DNA from: Chitinophagales bacterium
Lineage (GTDB): Bacteria; Bacteroidota; Bacteroidia; Chitinophagales; LD1
Length of the DNA stretch: 64,000 bases
NCBI GenBank assembly: GCA_016787045.1
Contig: JAEUVA010000008.1
Location: forward strand, 425,743-489,742
Reading direction: 5' to 3'
Shown piece after piece: positions 35,840-45,311 of this stretch. How positions within the stretch are numbered: the stretch's first letter is position 1; every line of letters begins with the position of its first letter. The position numbers were made by a program, and so were the translations under genes. Under the pieces are notes generated by a model, which saw nothing but the letters and a program-made list of their open reading frames with translations, was not told the DNA's origin and did not search any database.

Positions 35840-36397
35840 ATGGCTTCAAAAATTACTCTAAAACTTATTGCCGTATTCTTCTTGCTGCTACTGGTTTTTC
35901 AATCTGTACTAAGCATTTTTTTTTATGACTATGAACTCAAAAAATACAAGCGAAAGTTTAAGTGGGATACTCTGCTTAGTTTACCAAACGAAAAACTGAC
36001 ACTGGTTAAGGTAGCCAAATATTTAGAGCAAAAATCCAATCCTTATTTCATCCGCATACACGGAAAAGAATTTAGATTCATGGATGAAATGTACGATATA
36101 GTCCGCAAGAAAGAAGTTGGCGATACCACTTACTATTTTTGCTTTCACGACCACGCAGAAAACGAGATTCTCCAGGATATTCACCGGTGGATGCACGATA
36201 ATTTTGGAGATAAGAAAAATCAAAAATCAACAACAACAGCGTTTTACGATATTTTTAAACAACTGTATGTAACCGATAATGGTTGCTTTTCTAACGGTCA
36301 TTTCATCATAGACATTGTATATTCGCCAACATCGGCATTCTTCTATTCCAACAACTCTCCTGTGGTATTTTCTCCTCCCCCTGAGTTACAAGTGTAG
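35840..36397 (+). CDS. Single-pass membrane-anchored protein, unknown function
   Basis: This 185-residue protein has an N-terminal membrane helix (residues about 5-28, LKLIAVFFLLLLVFQSVLSI), then a charged soluble domain with HDHAENEILQDIHRWMHDNFGDKK and a hydrophobic end (FIIDIVYSPTSAFFYSNNS). The topology implies a periplasmic domain. No family is recognised. It stands alone, with a terminator-like hairpin downstream. Confidence 0.65.
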   Translation: MASKITLKLIAVFFLLLLVFQSVLSIFFYDYELKKYKRKFKWDTLLSLPNEKLTLVKVAKYLEQKSNPYFIRIHGKEFRFMDEMYDIVRKKEVGDTTYYFCFHDHAENEILQDIHRWMHDNFGDKKNQKSTTTAFYDIFKQLYVTDNGCFSNGHFIIDIVYSPTSAFFYSNNSPVVFSPPPELQV

Positions 36398-36416
36398 CCC
36401 TCGCAGTTATTTGGCT

Positions 36417-36443
36417 AAAAGGCCATTGCTGGCACGGCCTTTT
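36417..36443 (+). terminator. Terminator-like hairpin
   Basis: The inverted repeat AAAAGGCC / GGCCTTTT has an 11-nt loop and ends in four T residues. It is weaker than the other terminators in the window. Confidence 0.55.
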
Positions 36444-36533
36444 ATGGCAATACTTTCACTTGTCTGCTTAAGATAAAGCATGTGAGAATTGTGCCATGAA
36501 TGTGGCTATACTTTTTTACGAACAATAACGAAT

Positions 36534-38963
36534 ATGAAAAAAAACATAGTTGTTGCATTGCTTTGCATTGCAGTAACGCACCTAAGTGCTCAAACAGTAA
36601 CCGTATTAGATAAGGTTACACAGCAGTTGGTTAGTGGCGTTTTGGTATATTCCAATAACCCATACCATGCCGCTCAGACCAATGCCCGTGGGCAATTTGA
36701 GTTTGCTCCATTTGCAGAAGCCGATAGCATTTTCATTAAATCTATCGGATACGAAACTATTGTAATACAGCCAACTGAAATAGCTACACGCAAGTACAAA
36801 ATAGAGTTGGTTGAAGCCATGTTTCAATTGACAGATGTTGTTGTTTCTTCTACTCGTTTTGCAGAAAGCAAATTAGATGCTGCCACTCGTGTAGAAAAAA
36901 TAAGCATGAAAGAAGCGGCTTTTCAAAACCCGCAAACCGCTGCCGATTTGCTGGGGATGAGTGGTTATGCGTTTATTCAAAAAAGTCAAATGGGTGGCGG
37001 CTCGCCCATGCTGCGCGGTATGGCAACCAATCGGGTGCTGCTGGTGGTAGATGGTGTGCGGATGAACACCGCCATTTTTCGTTCTGGGAATTTGCAAAAT
37101 GTAATTTCTCTGGATGCTAATGCGATGGAAGGAACAGAAATACTTTTTGGCCCCGGTTCGGTAATGTATGGTAGCGATGCGGTGGGTGGTGTAATGAGTT
37201 TTCAAACTTTGCAGCCCAAACTATCGGGAGCCAGCAACAACAAACCCTTGGTTACGGGCAATGCAATGGCGCGTTTTTCTTCCGCTAACATGGAGGGCAC
37301 CGGCCATTTAGATTTTAATATCGGGTTGAAAAAACTGGCGTTTACCAGCAGTGTTACCTTTTCTAACTACAACGATTTGCGCTCCGGTTTGCAGGGTGGT
37401 GTGCATCATTTCTATCGGCCAAGCTATGTAATGACCATTGACAATAAAGATTACATGGTGCCCAATTCAGATTCTACATTACAGGTAGGTTCCAAATACA
37501 GCCAGTGGAATTTTATGCAAAAAGTGCGTTACCGGCCGCTAAGTTTTCTTGAACTGGAATACGGTTTTCATTTTTCGCAAACCTCCAAGTACAACCGTTA
37601 CGACCGATTGTATGTAATGCGTTTTGATGGGCCTTACAAAGACAAACTGCGCTGGGCAGAGTGGTATTACGGTCCGCAGAAATGGCAAATGCACCGCCTG
37701 GGTATAAACTATACAAAGGGAAACATTGTGTTTGATAATATGCGCTTAGTGGCGGCTTATCAGTTTTTTGAAGAAAGCCGTTACGACCGCGAATTTATGT
37801 ATCGCGAGTTGATGATGCAGAAAGAAAGAGTAAGAGCCGTTTCGGTAAATCTGGATTTTGAAAAAAAGATAACGGAAAAAATTTCGGTGTCTTATGGGTT
37901 TGAATCGGTTTACAACAAAGTGCATTCGGTAGCCGACCTCACGCATGTGGTTACTAAAAAAGTAGATTCCACCGTTACACGCTATCCCGATGGCTCCACT
38001 TGGCAATCGTATGGTGTGTATATGAGTGTAAAGTATAAGCCGCATCCAAAATGGACGATGAGTGCCGGTGTGCGCTACAATCATTTTCTGATTGATGCGG
38101 TGTTTGATACTACTTTCTTTCCGTTTCCATACACCACTGCAAAAATGCGCAGCGGCTCTGCCAGCGGAAGCGTGGGCTTGGTGTATTCGCCTTTTAAATC
38201 GTGGCAGATTTATGTAAACGGCTCTACGGGTTTTCGCGCACCAAACATTGACGACATGGGCAAAGTATTTGAATCGGTGCCGGGTTATCTGGTAGTGCCG
38301 AATCCTAAACTGAAACCCGAACAGGTTTACAATGCAGAAATCGGAACAGTAAAAACCTTCGGCAGCTTTGTAAAAATAGATGCCACCTTTTACTACACCT
38401 GGTTGTTTGATGCTATGGTGCGTAAGGATTTTACACTAAATGGCGATACCACTATTCGTTTTTTGGGAAATAAAAGCCGCATACAAGCAGTACAAAACGT
38501 AACACGAATACAAGTGTATGGTGTGCAGGCGGGCATTGAGTTTTACTACAAAGGCGTTGGTCTGCGCAGCAATATTTCGTATCAAAACGGAAGAGAGCAA
38601 GCGCCCGACAGTTTGGTTTACTATCCGCTGCGCCATGCTGCGCCTACTTTCGGAAGCACGCATTTAACCTACGAACATCGCAAGTTCAAGTTTGACTTCA
38701 ATATTGTTTACAACCTGAAAATGGACTACAAAGATTTGGCATTAACCGAGCGCACCAATGCTTCTTATGCGCGCGATTCGCTGGGTAGAGCGTATGTAGC
38801 AAGTTGGTTTACCCTCAACTTTAAAGCAGCGTACTACCCCAGCCAGTATGTAGCCATTACCGCAGGTGTTGAAAATATTTTGGACAAAATGTATCGCCCA
38901 TATTCATCGGGCATTAATGCTCCCGGGCGCAATTTTATTGTATCGGTAAGAGCAAGATTTTAA
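36534..38963 (+). CDS. TonB-dependent outer-membrane receptor (heme-receptor-like)
   Basis: This 809-residue receptor has a signal peptide (MKKNIVVALLCIAVTHLSAQ), a carboxypeptidase-regulatory-like beta-sandwich (about 20-95), a plug and a C-terminal barrel ending in an aromatic residue (FIVSVRARF). The plug contains SPMLRGMATNRVLLVVDGVR and NLQNVISLDANAMEGTEILF, a pattern seen in heme/hemoglobin and related TonB receptors. No SusD partner follows, so glycan uptake by a Sus system is unlikely. The ATG at 36534 fits the signal peptide. Two RCC1-propeller genes follow at 22 and 31 bp spacing, suggesting one surface operon. Confidence 0.9.
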   Translation: MKKNIVVALLCIAVTHLSAQTVTVLDKVTQQLVSGVLVYSNNPYHAAQTNARGQFEFAPFAEADSIFIKSIGYETIVIQPTEIATRKYKIELVEAMFQLTDVVVSSTRFAESKLDAATRVEKISMKEAAFQNPQTAADLLGMSGYAFIQKSQMGGGSPMLRGMATNRVLLVVDGVRMNTAIFRSGNLQNVISLDANAMEGTEILFGPGSVMYGSDAVGGVMSFQTLQPKLSGASNNKPLVTGNAMARFSSANMEGTGHLDFNIGLKKLAFTSSVTFSNYNDLRSGLQGGVHHFYRPSYVMTIDNKDYMVPNSDSTLQVGSKYSQWNFMQKVRYRPLSFLELEYGFHFSQTSKYNRYDRLYVMRFDGPYKDKLRWAEWYYGPQKWQMHRLGINYTKGNIVFDNMRLVAAYQFFEESRYDREFMYRELMMQKERVRAVSVNLDFEKKITEKISVSYGFESVYNKVHSVADLTHVVTKKVDSTVTRYPDGSTWQSYGVYMSVKYKPHPKWTMSAGVRYNHFLIDAVFDTTFFPFPYTTAKMRSGSASGSVGLVYSPFKSWQIYVNGSTGFRAPNIDDMGKVFESVPGYLVVPNPKLKPEQVYNAEIGTVKTFGSFVKIDATFYYTWLFDAMVRKDFTLNGDTTIRFLGNKSRIQAVQNVTRIQVYGVQAGIEFYYKGVGLRSNISYQNGREQAPDSLVYYPLRHAAPTFGSTHLTYEHRKFKFDFNIVYNLKMDYKDLALTERTNASYARDSLGRAYVASWFTLNFKAAYYPSQYVAITAGVENILDKMYRPYSSGINAPGRNFIVSVRARF

Positions 38964-38985
38964 ACCATTTAAAAACAACAATTGA

Positions 38986-40428
38986 ATGAAAACAATTTAC
39001 ACAAAAACAGTTTGCAGTTTTTTGCTGGCGTTGGGTTTACACGCCACCGTAAATGCGCAACGTATTGCCTGTGGCGGCTGGCACTCGGCAGTAATTTGTG
39101 CTGATAGCACCGTTAAGTGCTTTGGCGAAAATGCTACCGGTCAGTTGGGCAATAGCGACAATACTTATACCGACAGCAATGTGCCTGTAGCTGCCGGAAC
39201 ACTCACCAACATTGTTGCCGTTTCTGCCGGAGGCGACCAGTTAGAAGCGCACACCATGGCATTGAAAGCCGATGGCACGGTGTGGGCTTGGGGCAGCAAT
39301 TTGTATGGCGGGCTTGGCAACGGAAGCACCAACAGCACCACAGCGCCCGTGCAGTCTATTTTACTTTCAAACATGGTTGCCATATCAGCCGGTGGTTGGC
39401 ATTCGGTGGCGTTAAAGAGCGATAGCACCGTGTGGACATGGGGCTGGAACACCGATGGACAATTAGGCGATGGCACCACTACCGACAGAACCATTGCGGC
39501 ACAGGTTCCCAACCTAACAGGAGTGGTGGCTATTGCAGCAGGAACTTACCATGTACTGGCGCTAAAAGCCGATGGCACGGTGTGGGCTTGGGGCGATAAT
39601 GTAAAAGGGCAAATTGGTAACGGCACAGTAACTACCGATTTATTAGCACCTGTGCAGGTTTCGGGGTTAACCGATGTAGTGAAAATTAAATCCGGAAGGT
39701 TTTTCTCGCTGGCTGTAAAAAGCGATAGCACGGTTTGGACCTGGGGCGAAAACCTGTACGGACAACTCGGTGACGGCACTACCACCGACCGCTACACACC
39801 GGTGCAGGTTCCAAATTTAACCGGAGTTACCGATGTAACCTGTGGTGCATTTGAAGTGCACGTAACCAAAAGCGATAACACCGTTTGGGCATGGGGCAGA
39901 AACACCTACGGAAACATTGGCGATAATACATTAACACACCGCTCATCGCCTGTGCAAATGCTGGGGATAGCTGATGTAGCTGGCATGGCTGCGGGAACCA
40001 ACTTCTGCATTGTTTACAAAACCGATGGCACCCTTTGGGGCTGCGGAAGAAATTTGAGCGGGCAGTTGGGCGATGGAAGTTTTACGCAACACAATGTGCT
40101 TACCAAATCAAACGGAGTTTGCCCTATTGTAACACAACCGATAAGTGGAATAAACGAGGCAGATTTTTTTGCCACCGTTTCTACTTTTCCTAATCCATCG
40201 GCAAGCGGAAAATTTAATGTGCAGTTCAGCGACATTTCTTTTTCCTATGCAAATACACTTTTAGAAGTGTTTGATGTGGTGGGCAAAAAAATAGCTCAAT
40301 TAAACGTAGTAGTAAGCGCTTTGAACACTACCCTTTCTGTTGACCTTGCTGACCAAGCCAATGGAATTTATTTCATGACAATTTCAGCAGACGGCCAGCG
40401 CATTTCTCAAAAACTCATTAAACAATAA
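38986..40428 (+). CDS. T9SS-exported RCC1-repeat beta-propeller protein (single propeller)
   Basis: This 480-residue protein has a signal peptide (ending NAQ) and about seven RCC1 repeats of roughly 52 residues. Repeats read like LKADGTVWAWGSNLYGGLGN, with the W-x-W-G-x-N-xx-GQLG core. They form one seven-bladed propeller up to about residue 375. The C-terminal T9SS domain follows (STFPNPSASGKF). RCC1-type propellers bind proteins and, in bacteria, are mostly uncharacterised surface proteins. It sits 22 bp after the TonB receptor and is paralogous to the next gene. Confidence 0.87.
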   Translation: MKTIYTKTVCSFLLALGLHATVNAQRIACGGWHSAVICADSTVKCFGENATGQLGNSDNTYTDSNVPVAAGTLTNIVAVSAGGDQLEAHTMALKADGTVWAWGSNLYGGLGNGSTNSTTAPVQSILLSNMVAISAGGWHSVALKSDSTVWTWGWNTDGQLGDGTTTDRTIAAQVPNLTGVVAIAAGTYHVLALKADGTVWAWGDNVKGQIGNGTVTTDLLAPVQVSGLTDVVKIKSGRFFSLAVKSDSTVWTWGENLYGQLGDGTTTDRYTPVQVPNLTGVTDVTCGAFEVHVTKSDNTVWAWGRNTYGNIGDNTLTHRSSPVQMLGIADVAGMAAGTNFCIVYKTDGTLWGCGRNLSGQLGDGSFTQHNVLTKSNGVCPIVTQPISGINEADFFATVSTFPNPSASGKFNVQFSDISFSYANTLLEVFDVVGKKIAQLNVVVSALNTTLSVDLADQANGIYFMTISADGQRISQKLIKQ

Positions 40429-40459
40429 TTCAACACGAATAATTAAAAAAACTCAATCA

Positions 40460-43330
40460 ATGAAAAATTCAAATTCTATACATCACAAAATAAGGAGCAA
40501 GTTCAAAGCAATCTTGCTGGTCCTGATTTCGTTTAGCGCCATCACAACTTATGCTCAAAAAATTGCAGCCGGTTGGTCGCACTCTTATTATTTGTGCAAC
40601 AACGGCAACACCGTAAACGCGTGGGGAGCCGATACCTTAGGGCAACTTGGTAACGGGCAAGTGGATATGAATCCTCATCCTGTTCCCGGAACGGTAAACA
40701 ACCTTACCGGAGTTTGGAAAATACGTTCGGGATACGAGCACGGTATTGCCTTGAAAAAAGACAGCATGGTGTGGACCTGGGGCAGCAACCAATTTGGGCA
40801 ATTAGGCAATGGAAGTTTCATCAGCACCTCAGCACCTGTAAAAGTAAACGGGCTTTCAGGAATTATTGCTGTTACCGGTGGACAAGCGGGCAATCATACA
40901 CTCGCACTTAAAGAGGATGGCACTGTATGGGCTTGGGGAAAAAATACCGAAGGACAATTAGGTGATGGAACACTCATCAACTCAAACGTGCCGGTGCAGG
41001 TAAGCGGGCTTACCGATGTAGTTGCTATTTCGGGCGGTGAATTTCATTCACTTGCGGTAAAGAGCGATGGCACTGCCTGGGCTTGGGGAAGAAACAGTAA
41101 TGGTCAACTTGGCGATAGCACAACCACACTTAGCAATGTGCCGGTGCAGGTAAAAAATATAACCACCGCTATAGATATTAAAGGTGGAAGATATTGGTCT
41201 ATGGTATTGTTGAGCGATAGCACAGTTTGGGCTTGGGGGCAAAATGGCGATGGACAATTGGGTAACGGAAACAACACGCAGCAACTCATTCCGGTGCAAG
41301 TAAGCGGACTGAACAATGTAGTTGCTATTACAGGTGCTGCATTTCACGGTTTGGCTTTAAAAAGCGATGGCACTATTCGTGCATGGGGTCGCGGTAGTGA
41401 TGGGCAGTTGGGTGATGGGCTTATTGCCGCTTCCAATGTTCCGGTGCAGGTTTCAGGAATAAACAATGCGGTGGAAATTGTTTCGGGCACTAATTATTCT
41501 TTTGCGCTTACAGCTACCGATTCTATTTACGCATGGGGAAGAAATATTTACGGTCAATTAGGCGATGGCACTTCGGGTAACTATCGTTACACACCTGTAG
41601 CAACAATTGGTTTGTGTGCCACAAGTTTAGTACCCCCAGCGGTGTTTAAGATTTCTGCCGGTTGGTCACACACTTTGTATTTATGCAACAGCGGTGCTTC
41701 TGTAAACTCGTGGGGAGCGAACTTGTTTGGGCAATTGGGTAATGGAGCAACCAGTCAAAATCCTAACCCGACACCTTCCGTAATTTCGGGAGTTACCAAC
41801 GTAAAATCTATTGCAGCGGGCTACCAGAACACCCTGGTATTGGCTAACGATAGTACCGTGTGGGCTTGGGGCGATAATGCAAGCGGACAATTAGGCAATG
41901 GAACTTTCAATAGCGATTCAACTCCAGCACAAGTACCCGGATTAACTCAAGTAGTATCAGTATCGGGTGGCACTGCTGCCTACCATTCATTGGCGCTAAA
42001 AGCGGATGGTACAGTATGGGCTTGGGGTAGAAATACTGACGGACAGTTAGGCATAGGAACAACCGTAAACAGCAATGTGCCAATGCAGGTTCAAGGGCTT
42101 AGTCACATTGTAGCCATTTCGGGTGGCGAGTATCATTCTCTGGCTATAAGAAAAGACGGCACCGTATGGGCTTGGGGAAGAAACGGAAACGGTCAGTTGG
42201 GCGATAATACTGTAGCTAACAGCAATGTGCCGGTGCAGGTAATTGGTATGACGGGTGCTATTGAAGTGGCAGCCGGAAGATTTTACTCCATTGCGTTGCG
42301 CTCCGACAGCACCGTGTGGACTTGGGGCGAAAACCTATACGGACAGTTAGGAAACGGAGCAACAGTTGATGCACACACTCCTGTGCAGGTAACCGGACTA
42401 ACCGATGCCACAGCCATTGCCGGTGGTGCATTTCATGGCCTTGCCATTAAGAGCAACCAAACAGTAGTTTCATGGGGCAGAAACTCTTATGGTAACTTAG
42501 GCAACGGAACACTTACCAACAGTTCAACTATTGTTCCTGTTTCATCACTCACCAATGTAATAGCTATTGATGGCGGAACCAACTATTCTATTGCACTCCG
42601 CAGCGATGATTCATTGTTTGCTTTTGGCAGAAACACCTTCGGGCAAATTGGCGATGGAACGGTTACCGACCCGCAAGTGCCTAAAGCAGTTATAGGTTTA
42701 TGCCCTACCTGTTCAAATACTACAAGCACTATTTCTATAACCGCATGTAAAACCTACACCACACCAAGCGGAACACAAACTTTCACCGCTTCCGGCACTT
42801 ATACCGATGTAATTCCTAATGCCGGTGGCTGCGATAGCATCATTACCATCAGCCTTACCATTGATACCGTAAACAAAACTGTAACCCAAAGCGGAGCTAC
42901 TTTAACTGCTGCCGCAACGGGCTCTACTTTCCAATGGATAAATTGTGGAAACAACAGTCAGGTTCAGGGTGCTACAAGTGCAACCTTTACTGCTACTGCT
43001 AATGGAAGCTATGCCGTGGTGGTTACAAAAAACAATTGTAGCGATACATCGGCTTGCTTTAGTGTAACCGGTGTGGGTATTGATGAAGTTGCTGGCCTAA
43101 AAGTTTCAGTATATCCAAATCCTTCAAACGGAATATTTACGATAGAAATGCCAACATACACACCTGAAAAAATAGTACTGGTACAAGCAAAAAATTTACT
43201 GGGACAAGTTGTTTTCAATACCACACAAGCTGTTTCTACGGTAGATCTATCTACTTACCCTAATGGGCACTACATCCTTACCATCAAAACCGGCAATCTT
43301 ACATACACCCGGTTATTGCAAAAAAGGTAA
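40460..43330 (+). CDS. T9SS-exported double RCC1-propeller protein
   Basis: This 956-residue protein has a signal peptide (cleavage near TTYAQ). Two consecutive RCC1 propellers follow, about residues 35-395 and 395-755. Each opens with a matching segment (KIAAGWSHSYYLCNNG and KISAGWSHTLYLCNSG). The two halves align repeat by repeat, so the propeller was duplicated whole. Two small beta domains follow: a CKTYTTPSGTQTFTASGTY region and an Ig-like region (FQWINCGNN). The T9SS sorting domain (VYPNPSNGIF) closes the protein. It probably forms a long surface stalk or adhesin. A strong terminator lies after the stop. Confidence 0.87.
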   Translation: MKNSNSIHHKIRSKFKAILLVLISFSAITTYAQKIAAGWSHSYYLCNNGNTVNAWGADTLGQLGNGQVDMNPHPVPGTVNNLTGVWKIRSGYEHGIALKKDSMVWTWGSNQFGQLGNGSFISTSAPVKVNGLSGIIAVTGGQAGNHTLALKEDGTVWAWGKNTEGQLGDGTLINSNVPVQVSGLTDVVAISGGEFHSLAVKSDGTAWAWGRNSNGQLGDSTTTLSNVPVQVKNITTAIDIKGGRYWSMVLLSDSTVWAWGQNGDGQLGNGNNTQQLIPVQVSGLNNVVAITGAAFHGLALKSDGTIRAWGRGSDGQLGDGLIAASNVPVQVSGINNAVEIVSGTNYSFALTATDSIYAWGRNIYGQLGDGTSGNYRYTPVATIGLCATSLVPPAVFKISAGWSHTLYLCNSGASVNSWGANLFGQLGNGATSQNPNPTPSVISGVTNVKSIAAGYQNTLVLANDSTVWAWGDNASGQLGNGTFNSDSTPAQVPGLTQVVSVSGGTAAYHSLALKADGTVWAWGRNTDGQLGIGTTVNSNVPMQVQGLSHIVAISGGEYHSLAIRKDGTVWAWGRNGNGQLGDNTVANSNVPVQVIGMTGAIEVAAGRFYSIALRSDSTVWTWGENLYGQLGNGATVDAHTPVQVTGLTDATAIAGGAFHGLAIKSNQTVVSWGRNSYGNLGNGTLTNSSTIVPVSSLTNVIAIDGGTNYSIALRSDDSLFAFGRNTFGQIGDGTVTDPQVPKAVIGLCPTCSNTTSTISITACKTYTTPSGTQTFTASGTYTDVIPNAGGCDSIITISLTIDTVNKTVTQSGATLTAAATGSTFQWINCGNNSQVQGATSATFTATANGSYAVVVTKNNCSDTSACFSVTGVGIDEVAGLKVSVYPNPSNGIFTIEMPTYTPEKIVLVQAKNLLGQVVFNTTQAVSTVDLSTYPNGHYILTIKTGNLTYTRLLQKR

Positions 43331-43352
43331 GCCAATTACACCATATCTTTCT

Positions 43353-43392
43353 AGCACTTCTGAGGTACATTTGCATCAGAAGTGCTTTTTTT
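43353..43392 (+). terminator. Rho-independent terminator of the receptor/RCC1 operon
   Basis: A perfect 11-bp stem AGCACTTCTGA / TCAGAAGTGCT with a 12-nt loop is followed by seven T residues, starting 22 bp after the RCC1 gene. Confidence 0.92.
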
Positions 43393-43494
43393 ATGCTAAA
43401 AACATGACTCGCCAAAAACTGCCAATTGTGAAAATTTGAAAACAAATTTTACGTTGGCAACAAAATTGGTCTTACTCGCATAAAATAAATAGTC

Positions 43495-44013
43495 ATGAAA
43501 AAGTTAATCGTACTTGCCTTTGCATTGGTTACCGGCTTTGCCACCTATGCACAAAAATTTGCCTTTGTAGATATGGAGTACATGCTCAACCAAATGCCTA
43601 CCTATACAGAAGCCCAAAAACAATTAGACAAAATAGCTGAGGGCTGGCAAAAAGAAGTAGAGGCCAAAATGAAAAACGTGGATGATTTGTACAAACAGTT
43701 TCAGGCCGAGCAGGTACTGATGACCGAAGCCATGAAACAGCAAAAAATAAAACAGATAGAAGACAAAGAAAAAGAAGTAAAAGAGTTTCAGAAAGCCAAG
43801 TTTGGCCCTAATGGCGAACTGTTTAAAAAACGGCAGGAACTCATTAAACCCATTCAAGAAAAAATTTACAACGAGATTCAAAAGTTTGCCGTGGCCAAGG
43901 GGTTTGATTTCATTTTTGACCGCAGCAGCGGAGCAAGCATGTTGTATGCAAACGAAAAAATGAACAAGAGCGCAGAGCTGCTTCAAAGCATGGGTATTAC
44001 CCCCAAACAGTAG
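43495..44013 (+). CDS. Skp/OmpH family periplasmic chaperone, paralog 1
   Basis: This 172-residue protein has a signal peptide (ending TYAQ), the opening FAFVDMEYMLNQMPTYTEAQKQL and a long charged helical hairpin (about 45-130). The C-terminal beta segment is AVAKGFDFIFDRSSGASMLYAN. Skp trimers hold unfolded outer-membrane proteins on the way to the BAM complex. It is the first of three paralogs; bamA, often upstream in Bacteroidetes, is absent here. Confidence 0.9.
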   Translation: MKKLIVLAFALVTGFATYAQKFAFVDMEYMLNQMPTYTEAQKQLDKIAEGWQKEVEAKMKNVDDLYKQFQAEQVLMTEAMKQQKIKQIEDKEKEVKEFQKAKFGPNGELFKKRQELIKPIQEKIYNEIQKFAVAKGFDFIFDRSSGASMLYANEKMNKSAELLQSMGITPKQ

Positions 44014-44060
44014 CGTTTTCTGTTCTTCAAGCTCCTGAACTGAACTTACCTCTAAAAAAC

Positions 44061-44068
44061 TATATTTG
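44061..44068 (+). promoter_or_regulatory. Bacteroidetes -7 box upstream of Skp paralog 2 (TATATTTG)
   Basis: This perfect TAnnTTTG match ends eight bases before the GTG start, suggesting a separate promoter and a very short leader. No -33 TTTG was found at the right distance. Confidence 0.48.
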
Positions 44069-44076
44069 CGCCCGCT

Positions 44077-44586
44077 GTGAAAAAAACGCTGACGCTTGTA
44101 TTTCTATCGTTCTTTGTATTAGCAAACCCTGTGTGGGCACAGCAAAAGTACGGGCATATTGACTCCGATGAAATTCGCGATGCCATGCCCGAGTACAAAC
44201 AACTGGTGGCCACCATGCAAAAAGCAAGGCAACAAAAAGAAGCCAAGCTCAAAAGCATGTATGCCGATTACCAAAAGCGTACAGTTGAGCTAAGCGAGCA
44301 CCAGTACACACTCATGGAAGCCGTGTTGGAAGAAAAGAGCATGGAACTAGCCAAACTACAAGAAGACATTCAAGTGTATGAGCAAAGTATTGAGTCTGAC
44401 TTGGCCGAAATGCAAATGAAACGGCTGAAACCACTCAACGATAAGTATTTGAAAATAGTGAACCAGGTGGCGAGTGAAAATGGCTACGACTTTGTGTTTG
44501 ACATTGCTACCGGCTCTTTAGCATATTACCCGGACAATGAAGGCGACATTACAACGTTAGTGAAAAAGAAAATGGGAATACAATAG
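44077..44586 (+). CDS. Skp/OmpH family periplasmic chaperone, paralog 2
   Basis: This 169-residue OmpH-type protein has a signal peptide (KKTLTLVFLSFFVLANPVWAQ), the YGHIDSDEIRDAMPEYKQL strand, a coiled hairpin (about 45-125) and the VASENGYDFVFDIATGSLAYYPD terminal strand. The start is GTG at 44077, as no suitable ATG precedes the signal peptide. It is closer to paralog 3 (KPLNDKYLK / KPINDKYLK, AYYP) than to paralog 1. Confidence 0.9.
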   Translation: MKKTLTLVFLSFFVLANPVWAQQKYGHIDSDEIRDAMPEYKQLVATMQKARQQKEAKLKSMYADYQKRTVELSEHQYTLMEAVLEEKSMELAKLQEDIQVYEQSIESDLAEMQMKRLKPLNDKYLKIVNQVASENGYDFVFDIATGSLAYYPDNEGDITTLVKKKMGIQ

Positions 44587-44616
44587 TGGTGAGTGGGAGA
44601 TTTCCTGTATTTATCC

Positions 44617-44673
44617 CCTCTTGAGGGGGAATAAGCAGGGTGAAGCGGAGCAGGGGTGTGTTGGGTTTATTTA
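44617..44673 (+). repeat. Dispersed palindromic element, single copy
   Basis: This holds a TATCCCCTCTTGAGGGGG core and a GCAGGGGTGTGTTGG end. It is the same type of element found in tandem between cas1 and cas2, here with an internal variation (AAGCGG for TAGCTA). It lies between two Skp paralogs. Confidence 0.7.
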
Positions 44674-44741
44674 AACACCTCAAATTTTGAAATTTAGCAT
44701 TTGATATTTTTTAAACATAAACAGTAAGTAAAAACAAACAG

Positions 44742-45299
44742 ATGAAAAAAGCAATCATTCTCTTAGCGTGTGTAGTAGGGTTAACTGCGGGTGTAAACGC
44801 ACAACAAAAAGTAGGGCATCTTAACTCCTTGGATATCCTGCAATCTATGCCCGAGTTTAAAACCATGCAAACCGACCTGCAAAAACAAAAAGATGCCTTT
44901 ACTAAAGTGCTTGAAGGCCTCTATGGCGACTACGACAAAAAACAAAAAGAACTGCAAGGTATGGCCAACGACAAAAGCACACCAGATGCCATTTTAGATA
45001 TGAAAGTGAAAGAACTGCAAGACCTGCAAACCCGTATTGGCGATTTTGAAGACAAAGTGAATAACGACTTGCAAAAAATGCAGCAAGACAAGTTAAAACC
45101 CATCAACGACAAGTACCTCAAAGCCGTAAAAGAAGTAGCAGTTGCCAACGGATACTCTTACATTATTGATGTAGTATCAGGCGCAGTAGCTTATTACCCA
45201 GAGGCACAAAACGATGTAACCAACCTGGTGGCCAAACAACTGGGCATTACCATTACCCCAGCTGCTCCGGCAGAAGCGCCAAAAACTCCCGGTAAATAA
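44742..45299 (+). CDS. Skp/OmpH family periplasmic chaperone, paralog 3
   Basis: This 185-residue OmpH-type protein has a signal peptide (ending VNAQ), VGHLNSLDILQSMPEFKTM, a helical hairpin (about 45-125) and VANGYSYIIDVVSGAVAYYPE. A Pro/Ala-rich tail (ITPAAPAEAPKTPGK) follows, which the other two paralogs lack. It lies 12 bp before murI, so both may be expressed together. Confidence 0.9.
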   Translation: MKKAIILLACVVGLTAGVNAQQKVGHLNSLDILQSMPEFKTMQTDLQKQKDAFTKVLEGLYGDYDKKQKELQGMANDKSTPDAILDMKVKELQDLQTRIGDFEDKVNNDLQKMQQDKLKPINDKYLKAVKEVAVANGYSYIIDVVSGAVAYYPEAQNDVTNLVAKQLGITITPAAPAEAPKTPGK

Positions 45300-45311
45300 T
45301 ACATTAGCAAG

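Noticed and set aside
36534-38963. SusC of a polysaccharide utilisation locus
   Set aside because: No SusD-like gene or glycoside hydrolase follows, and the plug motifs are closer to heme-type receptors.
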